Positions 22,394 through 31,140 of a stretch of 36,957 nucleotides of DNA are shown piece by piece. The DNA is from a virus. A model generated the notes under the pieces. The model worked only from the letters and a program-made list of their open reading frames with translations. It had not been told where the DNA came from and did not search any database. Where the stretch lies: IMG/VR virus record IMGVR_UViG_3300021368_000410, positions 1-36,957 of that record; one strand, given 5' to 3'. The position numbers were made by a program, and so were the translations under genes. Positions within the stretch are counted from its first letter, which is position 1; each line of letters begins with the position of its first letter.

Positions 22394-22424
22394 TTTTTAC
22401 GAATTAAATTTGATTAATATTTGA

Positions 22425-22844
22425 TTATGATTCTGATGCCCAAATTCCTACACCACCTGTTACATACCAAGTAGTTAAGGCTACAGCTTTTAAAGTACAC
22501 CAGTCACCTTTGTTTGCTGTTGCTTTTGTGTTTTCCCAGTCTTTGTCTACTACTCCACTAGCTACTGAATCAGCAGCTGCGTTAGAAATAGTTCCATTGA
22601 TTCCATCAGCAGCAGCAGGAGATAAAGTAATAATGTTATTAGCATCAGCTCCAGTGTTTCTGAATGTAAATTCCATACCAATATTATTGGCGTTGATCTC
22701 AGGTAATGTGATAACTATTGCATCAGTCGCAATGTTGAACTCACCACCTGCTTGATTAGCTTTTAAGCTCTGTGTTGTAGTAAGAGTGTTTTGTTTTGAT
22801 CTTGCTCTTAGTACATCATTCGAAGTTGTTATTGTCGTTGACAT
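22425..22844 (-). CDS. Probable head decoration protein, 139 aa
   Basis: The protein is Ala/Thr/Asn-rich and all-beta (FNIATDAIVITLPEINANNI; EFTFRNTGADANNIITLSPA), ending CTLKAVALTTWYVTGGVGIW. This resembles stabilising or decoration proteins placed just before the capsid gene. There are no cysteine pairs and no membrane segment. It has its own 31-base spacer before the capsid gene. The assignment is by position and fold-like composition. Confidence 0.55.
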   Translation of the reverse strand: MSTTITTSNDVLRARSKQNTLTTTQSLKANQAGGEFNIATDAIVITLPEINANNIGMEFTFRNTGADANNIITLSPAAADGINGTISNAAADSVASGVVDKDWENTKATANKGDWCTLKAVALTTWYVTGGVGIWASES

Positions 22845-22858
22845 AATTTTAAATTTGA

Positions 22859-23383
22859 TTAATTATTAGATATTGCGTTTAATACTCTTGAGTAAGTTGT
22901 GTTTTGTCTTGCATTAGTTGAATATCTAATACCTAATTTTTCACTTACTTCATTTTCAGGAGAATGTGCTAAAGGTTCTGTAACTTCATCACTAGAAAGT
23001 TCTTGTGGAACTTCAGGACTTGTTTCCTCTTTTGCTTCAACCATTCCTCTTAGTTTTTCAACCATAGCTTTAATCTCTGCAACCTCTTCTACTGTTGCAT
23101 ACTTTGGTGCTTCCTCAACAATTTCTTCTTGAGTATCTTCCATAGGATTTTCAGCTAGTACCTCTTCAGCAGAATATGACACTTCTCTTACGTCATCTTC
23201 TTGCTTAGGAGTTTCTTCATTAGCGTTTTCTGTAACGCTTTTTGATTCCACCTCTTTTTTAGATTTAGGTGTAGAGTCCTTTAATTCAACTTCATTTTCG
23301 ATAGTAGTTTCTTCTACTTTCTCTACTTCAGTTGATGACAAAAGAACATCTTTAAGTTTGTTTACTATTTCACTTGCTCTCAT
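22859..23383 (-). CDS. Probable scaffold protein, 174 aa
   Basis: The protein is extremely acidic (E/D/S/K/V-rich, such as VEKVEETTIENEVELKD and MEDTQEEIVEEAPKYATVEE). A coiled-coil stretch VEEVAEIKAMVEKLRGMVEA follows, then a short C-terminal region that could contact capsid (GIRYSTNARQNTTYSRVLNA). Scaffold proteins between the protease and capsid genes have this low-complexity layout. The start is ATG with an AAGTTATA motif 19-26 bases upstream. Confidence 0.65.
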   Translation of the reverse strand: MRASEIVNKLKDVLLSSTEVEKVEETTIENEVELKDSTPKSKKEVESKSVTENANEETPKQEDDVREVSYSAEEVLAENPMEDTQEEIVEEAPKYATVEEVAEIKAMVEKLRGMVEAKEETSPEVPQELSSDEVTEPLAHSPENEVSEKLGIRYSTNARQNTTYSRVLNAISNN

Positions 23384-23401
23384 AAGATTAAGAATTTATA
23401 G

Positions 23402-23409
23402 TATAACTT
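23402..23409 (-). promoter_or_regulatory. AAGTTATA late motif before scaffold gene
   Basis: ACTTAAGTTATACTATA on the minus strand, 18 bases between the octamer and the ATG at 23383. It is the same core as at 24810-24817. Confidence 0.45.
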
Positions 23410-23432
23410 AAGTAAATATTATTGTTTTAATT

Positions 23433-23573
23433 TCAAACCTTACCTATACCCTGTGCTTCTAACGTACCATCACAACATTTTTTGTGATACGTTCTACCAT
23501 CAGGACATAGACACCCTCTTGAAGAAGATCGAGGGGAAGAATAACTTAATGTAGCGTCTTTTCTTCTTTTCAT
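23433..23573 (-). CDS. Small cysteine protein, 46 aa (CxC...CCDG...AQGIG)
   Basis: MKRRKDATLSYSSPRSSSRG is followed by CLCPDGRTYHKKCCDGTLEA and QGIGKV. CLCPDG, KKCCDG and AQGIG form a compact motif I associate with short proteins in Bacteroidota phages; four cysteines could bind one zinc. The start is coupled to the preceding 15-codon ORF by ATGA. It sits between protease and scaffold genes. Function unknown, possibly a virion component. Confidence 0.65.
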   Translation of the reverse strand: MKRRKDATLSYSSPRSSSRGCLCPDGRTYHKKCCDGTLEAQGIGKV

Positions 23574-23617
23574 TTTTTCTTTGTCTTTCTCTTTTTATAT
23601 TTATGTTTACCTGGCAT
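23570..23617 (-). CDS. Micro-ORF, 15 aa basic peptide
   Basis: MPGKHKYKKRKTKKK is 5 bases after the protease stop and overlaps the next start as ATGA. It may be a real basic peptide or a translational coupler that hands ribosomes to the cysteine protein. Length makes it uncertain. Confidence 0.4.
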   Translation of the reverse strand: MPGKHKYKKRKTKKK

Positions 23618-23622
23618 AACTA

Positions 23623-24804
23623 TTAATTTTTTATTGGAACACAATTAGGAACTTTCACGCCATTCTTTGTTTTCATACCTATTTGCTCGTAACCTGCTTG
23701 ACAAGGATCATCTTTGTCTTTAAGATTGTGTTCCTCACAAGGCATATACCAAACATCACCCTCGTATTCGTGTGTATGATACCCTGAACAACCCATATCT
23801 GTTGCAGCTCTCTCAGCTTCTTCTTGTGTTGAGTATGCTGCTCTGCCATCTATTATAACAGCTGATGCTTCAATTGCATCAAGACCTTTTAATTTAGAAG
23901 TAGTCCAATTTAACATTGATTTACCACCCCATAATAAATATGAAATTGTTCCACACGCTTCATTATTGCCTGGATCATAATATGCACTTGCTCTTGATAA
24001 ATAAGAATATATTCTTTTAAGTGTTGATAATGTAAATTTTTCACCTCTTGCTAATTGCTGCGCTCTTACTTTACCAACTTGTGTTGCACACTTATTGTTT
24101 ACTTTCTTGTTCAGATCAATACCTCTTTTTGCGTTATTTCTAGCTGATTGTGGGTAACCACCATAACTTTCTAAATCTACTTCTTCTTCTAAAGCTGATA
24201 GTGCTTCCATTAATTCAAAGTGTGCGTTCAACTCATCTAAACAACTATCACACGCTTTTTCTTCTATGCTTTCTTTTGGTCTTTCCATTTTATCAGCAAA
24301 GAATCCCTCTATTGAAAAACCTTTAACTTCTTCGTTTTTTACTCTTTGCCATACATCATCATTTAATACTTTCATAGACACAACCCAACTTCCTTTAGGT
24401 AAATCAAAACCATAAGCATTAGATTTGTCATTTGTTGGATCATCTACAATCCAAGATTCTACAACACTCATACCCTCTAGTTCGATTTGATGTTCGTATG
24501 TTGAATTGTTGTGTTTGCTTTTTATAAAGAATAACTCTGATGCTTTGCGAACAGTATCTTCGCTAAAGTAAATGTAATAATCTTCGTTGTCGTCAGCACC
24601 TTTTCTATATATCTTTTTGTTAGGTATTAACGCAGGTCCCATAAGAATTCTCTTCTCACCATCTACTTCTGCTAATCTAACTTCTTTATGTTCTTTAAGT
24701 GCTACAAAATCTTCTTCAATAGCTGGGTTTTCTACAATAGATATTGCTTGTATTCCACTTATCTCATTATTTTCATCAATGATTAACTCTATTACATTTT
24801 CCAT
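23623..24804 (-). CDS. Prohead protease, XkdF/S78_2-like, multidomain
   Basis: Residues 1-175 match the XkdF-like prohead serine protease (Peptidase_S78_2): RILMGPALIPNKKIYR (52-67), YYIYFSEDTVRKASELFF, His105 in YEHQ, and Ser164 in GFSIEGFF. Residues about 210-310 form a second module (GGYPQSARNNAKRGIDLNKK; YSYLSRASAYYD; CGTISYLLWGGKS) seen in many phage head proteins. A third stretch (GCSGYHTHEYEGDVWYMPCE) and a tail KTKNGVKVPNCVPI carry paired cysteines. Cleavage of scaffold and capsid is the expected job of the first domain; the others are unexplained. Confidence 0.85.
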   Translation of the reverse strand: MENVIELIIDENNEISGIQAISIVENPAIEEDFVALKEHKEVRLAEVDGEKRILMGPALIPNKKIYRKGADDNEDYYIYFSEDTVRKASELFFIKSKHNNSTYEHQIELEGMSVVESWIVDDPTNDKSNAYGFDLPKGSWVVSMKVLNDDVWQRVKNEEVKGFSIEGFFADKMERPKESIEEKACDSCLDELNAHFELMEALSALEEEVDLESYGGYPQSARNNAKRGIDLNKKVNNKCATQVGKVRAQQLARGEKFTLSTLKRIYSYLSRASAYYDPGNNEACGTISYLLWGGKSMLNWTTSKLKGLDAIEASAVIIDGRAAYSTQEEAERAATDMGCSGYHTHEYEGDVWYMPCEEHNLKDKDDPCQAGYEQIGMKTKNGVKVPNCVPIKN

Positions 24805-24809
24805 ATTAT

Positions 24810-24817
24810 TATAACTT
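24810..24817 (-). promoter_or_regulatory. AAGTTATA late motif before protease gene
   Basis: ACTTAAGTTATAATAAT lies directly before the ATG at 24804 (5-base gap). It also forms the palindrome AACTTAAGTT. Confidence 0.45.
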
Positions 24818-24835
24818 AAGTTTTATTTTTTTGTT

Positions 24836-26914
24836 TTATATCGAAGAATTAAACATAACTTGTCGCATTAATTGTTGTTTTGATGTTATTTCACTTTCTA
24901 CTACATATGCTTTTATAGGTTTCTCTTCAGCTCCAGCAATAGTTTGTGCTAATTGACTAGTTTGCGTTGCACCTACTACATTAAATGCTGGTGCTTGTAT
25001 TACTGGTGTTGGTGTATTAGCAATTGACGATGATGCACCAACTGATGCACTTTCAGGATTTCTTATTTCTTTTATAGCTTGTATTGCACTAGCTGTTGTC
25101 GCAGCGACACCTGTAAAAGCAGTTACTTTGTTTGTTGTTAGTAAAGCTGTTCCTAGTGGTGCTGTTAGAGGATTAGATAAAAGTTTTAAAGCAGATGCGT
25201 CAGCTATACTTTTATTAGCTATAATTTTTGATATAGCACCAGCTTTTTCAGTAACTACTCCTGCTATTGCTAATGTTTTATTTTTTCCTGCTAATTGTTG
25301 TAACAACTTACCTACTTGAACTGCTGCTTGAGCTGATACTCGTAAACTTTTTGCTTTAGATTGGTTTTCTACGTCAGCTATTTTAGCTCTTTGGTCAGCA
25401 TAAAATTGTTCTATCTTTGTTAAATCTTCATTAAATCCTATTCTACTACCTAACTCTTCTTCTTGTGCATCATATAAAACATTTAATTGACTAATTGCTT
25501 CTTGTTCTGCTATATTTATTCTCTCAAGAGCATTTGATCCTTGATACTCTTTCATAAACTCACTGAGATCATTTAATGCACCATCTAAACCACTTTCTTC
25601 AGCAAATCTAATTGCATCAAATCCATCTTTTAATTCATCATTAGGATCAAGTAATCTTTCTATCATATTTCTATCATCATCTAAAACATCATCATTTAAT
25701 GATTCAAAAAGATTATCATCAATTGGTTCTATATCACCAAACTTTTTTATTCTTTCATCTACAAACTCATTTAGTTGTCTTTCACCATCTATAACCTCTC
25801 TTAACAAATTCAAATCTATATCTCTTTTTTGAATTGTTGCTTCCATTTGACCAATTCTAATATCATTACCTCTAATAATATTTTTTACCCTAGCTTCCGT
25901 GCTTACTGTTAACGTTCCCTCAGCTCTACGTAAATCTACTGTTTTTTGTAGTTCAATATTTTCATTTCTAAGATTTGCTATTCTACCTTTTTTACGTTCA
26001 AATGCTTTAAGGTCTTTGTCATTAAACTTTTCTAGTTGTTCATTTAGTTTATTACTCTTTTCAGAAAAATCTAATTGTAACTTAAAAAACTCTTGAGATA
26101 ATTCTTTTCTTTTTTCACCACTAATAAGTTGTTCGTCTAATGCGTCATTTAATTCTTGATTTCCTCTAAGTAGTGCATCTAAAGCAGTGTTTTGATCTTC
26201 ATAAGATGAATTAACGTCATTTAATATTTGTAGGTATCTTTCAAGTGCTGCTCGACTAGCAATTGCTTCGTCTTTTATTGCAACCATACCCTCTTTTATT
26301 TTTTTACTACCACCAAATATAGACGCTACTAATTTTTCAATATCATCTCTAAAGAATGTTAACAACGCAAGTACACCTTGTATTGCTAATACAAAAGCAC
26401 CACCTTTCATTAATTGACGCTTTAATAAAGTCAATACATTTTGTGTACCACCAACTTTACCACTAAGTATCTCAAAGTTGTTTGCTAAGTTTGATAAGTT
26501 GTTTGTTACACCAATAATACCAAAGGGTGCATCTGATATTGTTCTACCAAATTCTACAATAGTGTTAGATGCAAGACCAGTGTTTGCAATCATATCAGCG
26601 TTTACTTGATCTTGACTTTTAGTAGTCGTAGTCAATTCACGCATTTGTGCTTCAACTTGTGCTATTTGTGCATTATACTTACCATATTCAGAAGATGTTT
26701 TAGCTAAAGAATCTCTTTGTTGTTTTAATGTTCTTATTTGTTTTTCAAAACTAGATACAGTTCCCTCAAGAAGTGCATCGGTCTTTTGTAACTCTCCATT
26801 AATTTCAACAAATGCTTGTTCAAGTGTTTCTACCTCTTGACCTAATTCGTCAATGACAACTCTACTTTTGTCAATAACCCTAATAGTATAAATTAATTCT
26901 TTACCCTTTGCCAT
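24836..26914 (-). CDS. Tape measure protein
   Basis: The 692-aa protein is mostly helical with long coiled coils (about 20-100 and 230-380). FGRTISDAPFGIIGVTNNLS (about 122-142) is a segment I recognise from Bacteroidota phage tape measures. A hydrophobic helix GAFVLAIQGVLALLTFF (about 170-190) and an Ala-rich hydrophobic C-terminal region (about 545-640) follow. The protein sets tail length and enters the host membrane. At roughly 1.5 angstrom per residue it implies a tail near 100 nm. It lies between the tail-tip and protease genes, an unusual position. Confidence 0.85.
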   Translation of the reverse strand: MAKGKELIYTIRVIDKSRVVIDELGQEVETLEQAFVEINGELQKTDALLEGTVSSFEKQIRTLKQQRDSLAKTSSEYGKYNAQIAQVEAQMRELTTTTKSQDQVNADMIANTGLASNTIVEFGRTISDAPFGIIGVTNNLSNLANNFEILSGKVGGTQNVLTLLKRQLMKGGAFVLAIQGVLALLTFFRDDIEKLVASIFGGSKKIKEGMVAIKDEAIASRAALERYLQILNDVNSSYEDQNTALDALLRGNQELNDALDEQLISGEKRKELSQEFFKLQLDFSEKSNKLNEQLEKFNDKDLKAFERKKGRIANLRNENIELQKTVDLRRAEGTLTVSTEARVKNIIRGNDIRIGQMEATIQKRDIDLNLLREVIDGERQLNEFVDERIKKFGDIEPIDDNLFESLNDDVLDDDRNMIERLLDPNDELKDGFDAIRFAEESGLDGALNDLSEFMKEYQGSNALERINIAEQEAISQLNVLYDAQEEELGSRIGFNEDLTKIEQFYADQRAKIADVENQSKAKSLRVSAQAAVQVGKLLQQLAGKNKTLAIAGVVTEKAGAISKIIANKSIADASALKLLSNPLTAPLGTALLTTNKVTAFTGVAATTASAIQAIKEIRNPESASVGASSSIANTPTPVIQAPAFNVVGATQTSQLAQTIAGAEEKPIKAYVVESEITSKQQLMRQVMFNSSI

Positions 26915-27050
26915 TAATTACTCTTTTAAAATGTTCACGAACCTCTTTCATATTTTTCTTTGCTTTGTATTTACCTTTAGCAATATCTACTCTTTCACTA
27001 ATACCATAGTGATCGTCTAACTTCAATAACTCTATTAAATTTTTAATCAT
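26901..27050 (-). CDS. Small basic protein before tape measure, 49 aa
   Basis: MIKNLIELLKLDDHYGISER is followed by VDIAKGKYKAKKNMKEVREH and FKRVINGKG. The start shares a base with the tail-tip gene stop (TAATG), and the end overlaps the tape-measure start by 14 bases in another frame. Perfect coupling suggests it is translated. It could be a small tail assembly factor. Confidence 0.6.
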   Translation of the reverse strand: MIKNLIELLKLDDHYGISERVDIAKGKYKAKKNMKEVREHFKRVINGKG

Positions 27051-30031
27051 TATTCATCTGTTTGATCTGACGTAATTATTCCACTATCAACATAAATATC
27101 AGTCGCATCTACTGTTAAGTTTCCTACTACTGGTGCTGATGGTGGCGTTGTAGACGTTAAACAATCTGCATTATAAACTAGATTATTTTCTCCACCCATA
27201 TACCCGTGATTATAACACTCGTAACTCATTGTACCAAAATCACCAGCAACAGTTATAGTAATGTTACCATAATAGTATGTATATGTATTACCATCTAACC
27301 CAGTTTTTGTACCACCACTTGCTGTACCTGTGTAAGTAATTCTACTTTCTTTACCAAAGTTGTGAAATGCAATTGGGTGAGCTGATGGAACGTCATTCAT
27401 TACATAAGTACCTAACCCCATTTGATATGTACCATACTTGTTGTCAAATACATAAGCATTACCACTTGATGTTACTTCTACTCTAGCATTAAAGTTAAGT
27501 GCTAAACAATCAAAAGAAACAACATCATAATATCTTTGTAACTCTAATTTTGATTGTCCATTTTGTAAATCTATATCAATTTTATTTATACTAAATGTTT
27601 TATCTAATATTCTAATCTTGTCAGCTAAAGAATATTTAGATATAAAAGCATTAGTTAAATTTGCATTTACTTTTATTAACCTTGACTTTACATCAAACAG
27701 ATGTTCAATATAATTTTTGTAGTATATATTAAATAAATTATTTACGTTACTTTGCTCGTTAGCATTATAAACTCTATACTCATCTACCTCTTCTCCAAAA
27801 TGATTAGATTGTGATGTATTTACATCAACTGAATTTAGTGGCACAAAATAAGATGTAATAGCACCATAGAAAACTGCATTATTATTTACATCAGTATATA
27901 CGTATGGTATTTGTGTACCACTAGTTTCTCTATGTGCGTAAAACAATAATGGTTTTTTACTAAAATGTGGACTATATTTTTCTTCTTGGAATGACTTAAA
28001 ACCCGCTGTACTACCACCACCAATAGCTACATTTCTTTCTGCATTACTTCTTTTAACACTAAAACCTACTTGTAATGATGATGGTGTTGTACCATCAACT
28101 AATAATAACCTTTCATATTTTAAATGTGAAAAAGGTGGAATTATTTCATACTTTTGTTCACCTCTTGAATCACTATACGTCCAACTTTCTCCACCCCATT
28201 CTAATCCAAAGTCAGATCTATGTTGTTCTGCAAGAACTGCTTCAGTATCTTCATACTTAAATTCTATTTGTGAATATGGCATCAATCTTTCTACACTACT
28301 TTCCTCAGTATTTACTTTACTTGTTATATCTAATTCTGAACTAGATGAAGCATAATATGAATCATACGTCATAACTCTTATTCTTTTCATATTTGATTGA
28401 GTCGTACTATAACTACTACTATCTGTATTTTCTACAAAACAAACTAGATTAAACATTTTAAATAAACCAGATAGAAATTCTATAACATTCATCTCAGGCA
28501 TATTTTTAGATATACTAAATTTACCTTTGTTAAATGTTAAAGAACCACCAGTAATTATTACGTCATTATATTCTTCATCATCTCTATCTCCAGATATAAC
28601 AAACTTAGCTTCAAAACCATTATTAATAGTTAACCCTGTTGATGAGAATAATTCAAATTGATAATCACCATCTTGTTCTACGTAAAAATCATAATCTTTT
28701 GATGTACCATTACCAACTGATGTTTCAAATGTTCTAATAACTGATCCATTTCTATAAATCCTTAAACCAAAAGCATTAGAAGTATCAGTAGTAAAAACTC
28801 TAAATCTACATTCTATATAATCAATATTTTCAGCAGTAGAGTTTCTAATTATAATTGTGTCACCTGATTGATTCCCTGTAAGACCTGATGAATTTACAGA
28901 TGATATTTCTAATAAACCTTGATTAGAAGCATCTTGATATAATGCTATTGTATTACTAGAAATATTAAATGAATTTACTTTTATTTCTTTATCACCCTCA
29001 CTAAATAATGTGTTAGCTTTTTTATCTTTATTAAGCCACATATATAAATTGTAGTAATCTTTATTACTAGCATTAAAGAAATCATTAGAGAATTCTATGT
29101 TTGGTGTATTAGGATCACGATTTATTTTTTGTTCTATTGCACGTAAAACTAAATGTACTCTAAGACCAGGTTTAAGATGTTCAAATTTCAATCCATTTAT
29201 TTGGTTGTTTAGAGGATAGTCGCTTGAATTGTAATATAAATTACCATCACTAATTACTCCATAAAAATTTGTATTGTTTGTATAGTACAATCTTTCAGAA
29301 GTAGATATTAAAGGAATAATGATTGGTTGTGTATAAAATAATTTTGTAGTTATAGAGTTACCAGCATTAGGAGCAGTGTCAAATGTAACATCTCCTGATG
29401 TATAAGAGTAAGAAAAATCACTTGTAGCAACTTCAGATCCAGCATTATACAACTTAAAATCTGTATCTAATTGTGGATATGGAGAATATAACAATCTAAA
29501 TGTTCTTTTTACACCATCTCCTGTTCCTATTGTAAATTCATCACTAGATGTATAATCTTTGCTTTGTGTTAAGTAATGATAAAAAGAATCTCCACTAGAA
29601 TCATAATGACTATCATTAATATTAAATCTTTCTAACCATTCTAAGTTTGTCAGCTTAACATTATTAAATAATTCCCTAAGCAATTTTAAGTTACCATAAA
29701 AAGTTACTTTATATGAACTAGGTTTATTAAATTTAAGTTTGACACTTTCTAGTGTTATATAACCATCTTTATATGGTCTATCATTTATTTCTATTCTAGC
29801 TTCCTTAGATGATCTAGCGTCAAAATTGTTTCCAACAAGATCATAATTATAATAATGCTTAAATAATTTATTATTCCTAGAAGTTGCCGGTAAGTTAAAG
29901 TTACGAGAAAAATCAGTAAATATTTTATCAGGTTCTCTAAAGTCTTTTATACTACTTACAATATTTATTGAACCATCTTGAAATACATCAACTTGTTCGT
30001 TTTCTATGTATAATTGTATTTTTTGGTTCAT
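27050..30031 (-). CDS. Large tail-tip/baseplate protein with C-terminal cupredoxin-like module
   Basis: The 993-aa protein opens with IQLYIENEQVDVFQDGSINI and FREPDKIFTDFSRNFNLPAT, typical of Bacteroidota phage tail-tip proteins. A long beta-rich body follows, including ISKNMPEMNVIEFLSGLFKM around residue 515. The C-terminal about 120 residues hold SAHPIAFHNF (His about 885) and YECYNHGYMGG (Cys about 939, His about 942, Met about 945), the same H/C/H/M order as in the S74 fibre. It is probably the hub or receptor-side protein of the tail. The start is coupled to the upstream 356-aa gene. Confidence 0.75.
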   Translation of the reverse strand: MNQKIQLYIENEQVDVFQDGSINIVSSIKDFREPDKIFTDFSRNFNLPATSRNNKLFKHYYNYDLVGNNFDARSSKEARIEINDRPYKDGYITLESVKLKFNKPSSYKVTFYGNLKLLRELFNNVKLTNLEWLERFNINDSHYDSSGDSFYHYLTQSKDYTSSDEFTIGTGDGVKRTFRLLYSPYPQLDTDFKLYNAGSEVATSDFSYSYTSGDVTFDTAPNAGNSITTKLFYTQPIIIPLISTSERLYYTNNTNFYGVISDGNLYYNSSDYPLNNQINGLKFEHLKPGLRVHLVLRAIEQKINRDPNTPNIEFSNDFFNASNKDYYNLYMWLNKDKKANTLFSEGDKEIKVNSFNISSNTIALYQDASNQGLLEISSVNSSGLTGNQSGDTIIIRNSTAENIDYIECRFRVFTTDTSNAFGLRIYRNGSVIRTFETSVGNGTSKDYDFYVEQDGDYQFELFSSTGLTINNGFEAKFVISGDRDDEEYNDVIITGGSLTFNKGKFSISKNMPEMNVIEFLSGLFKMFNLVCFVENTDSSSYSTTQSNMKRIRVMTYDSYYASSSSELDITSKVNTEESSVERLMPYSQIEFKYEDTEAVLAEQHRSDFGLEWGGESWTYSDSRGEQKYEIIPPFSHLKYERLLLVDGTTPSSLQVGFSVKRSNAERNVAIGGGSTAGFKSFQEEKYSPHFSKKPLLFYAHRETSGTQIPYVYTDVNNNAVFYGAITSYFVPLNSVDVNTSQSNHFGEEVDEYRVYNANEQSNVNNLFNIYYKNYIEHLFDVKSRLIKVNANLTNAFISKYSLADKIRILDKTFSINKIDIDLQNGQSKLELQRYYDVVSFDCLALNFNARVEVTSSGNAYVFDNKYGTYQMGLGTYVMNDVPSAHPIAFHNFGKESRITYTGTASGGTKTGLDGNTYTYYYGNITITVAGDFGTMSYECYNHGYMGGENNLVYNADCLTSTTPPSAPVVGNLTVDATDIYVDSGIITSDQTDE

Positions 30032-31101
30032 TATCTAATGTTATTGATACCATCAAATGCAAATTCAAAGTTTATTGTATAATTAACTAATTTATCATTT
30101 ACACTTGTTTTGTATTGGAAGTTAGAATCTTTTACTAATATTGGTAATGTTTGATTATCTTCTCTAATCCATATATTTTCTGATTGTAATAGTTGTCTTA
30201 TAGTTTCATTGTATTCTTCTCTTAAAAATCCAGTGTTTAAAGTTATTGATTTTGTAGAAGCAACATCTTGAACAATATTAGAGGGTGTAAATGTATCGTA
30301 AGTAGCAGAACTTGTTGTTGATCTGATTGTACTTGTAACAAAATTGTCTTTTTGCACACTTAATCTATCTTGTCTTTTTTTGTTAAAGTATATATCTTGT
30401 ATAACACCAAATTTATTTATAAATGAAACTTTATGATTTGTGTATTTTGTGTCACAAGTAAATATAGGATATATTGTTTCAGTAGCACTTCCAATTTGTG
30501 CGTTATATGAAGAAACACTAGTGTTAGTTGATACTATTTCTATTTTACTAGCTTGTATTGTACTTGATACATAAACAATAAAATCGTCAGAAGTTTCTAA
30601 ACCAGGAACGTTAGTTATAGGTGAAATAGACTTACTATCAGCTACCGATTCTACACCTGTACTATCTTTTGTGTAATATATAACATTTGTAACCCCATTC
30701 GGCCCTTTATAAACAGGTATATGGTATTGTATATTTTTTGGTATATATAAATAATTATTACTAAATAATTTTGATGTAGATAGTATTGAATTTAATCCAT
30801 CTTCAAAATATGTATAACCTTTAGTTGCTAGACCATATTCTGTTGTAGAAGTAGGTGTTGATAAATCAGTATATTGATTTGTTTTTACATAATACCACCA
30901 ACAAGTAGTGTTTATTGTATTATAATTATTATCAAATGTTACATCAATGTAATCTTGTACTAGTTCGGATATTTCAAACCTTACAGTGTTATTTGAATCA
31001 GGGTTTGATTTTGTTATTGTATATTGTGCTGTTGTTGGTTGTGAATTAAAACTTCCTGTCCAACAATACAATTTTAATGTAGAACTCTTTAATGTAGCCA
31101 T
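30031..31101 (-). CDS. Tail structural protein, 356 aa
   Basis: The beta-rich protein opens LKLYCWTGSFNSQPTTAQYT and carries TVRFEISELVQDYIDVTFDN, a pattern common to Bacteroidota phage tail proteins. The last 80 residues (LNTGFLREEYNETIRQLLQS; ENIWIREDNQTLPILVKDSN; KLVNYTINFEFAFDG) read like a tail-associated domain that packs onto the neighbouring tip protein. The stop shares a base with the next start. No catalytic motif. Probably a distal tail protein. Confidence 0.65.
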   Translation of the reverse strand: MATLKSSTLKLYCWTGSFNSQPTTAQYTITKSNPDSNNTVRFEISELVQDYIDVTFDNNYNTINTTCWWYYVKTNQYTDLSTPTSTTEYGLATKGYTYFEDGLNSILSTSKLFSNNYLYIPKNIQYHIPVYKGPNGVTNVIYYTKDSTGVESVADSKSISPITNVPGLETSDDFIVYVSSTIQASKIEIVSTNTSVSSYNAQIGSATETIYPIFTCDTKYTNHKVSFINKFGVIQDIYFNKKRQDRLSVQKDNFVTSTIRSTTSSATYDTFTPSNIVQDVASTKSITLNTGFLREEYNETIRQLLQSENIWIREDNQTLPILVKDSNFQYKTSVNDKLVNYTINFEFAFDGINNIR

Positions 31102-31115
31102 CTTGTCTTTTTTAA

Positions 31116-31123
31116 TATAACTT
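31116..31123 (-). promoter_or_regulatory. AAGTTATA late motif before tail gene
   Basis: TTTTTAAGTTATATTAAAAA lies 14 bases before the ATG at 31101, in a 39-base gap after the large fibre gene. Confidence 0.45.
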
Positions 31124-31140
31124 AAAAAGTAAAAATAGTA

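Noticed and set aside
21480-23132. Plus-strand ORFs opposite the capsid, decoration and scaffold genes
   Set aside because: They are antisense shadows of better-supported leftward genes and lack promoters or coupling.
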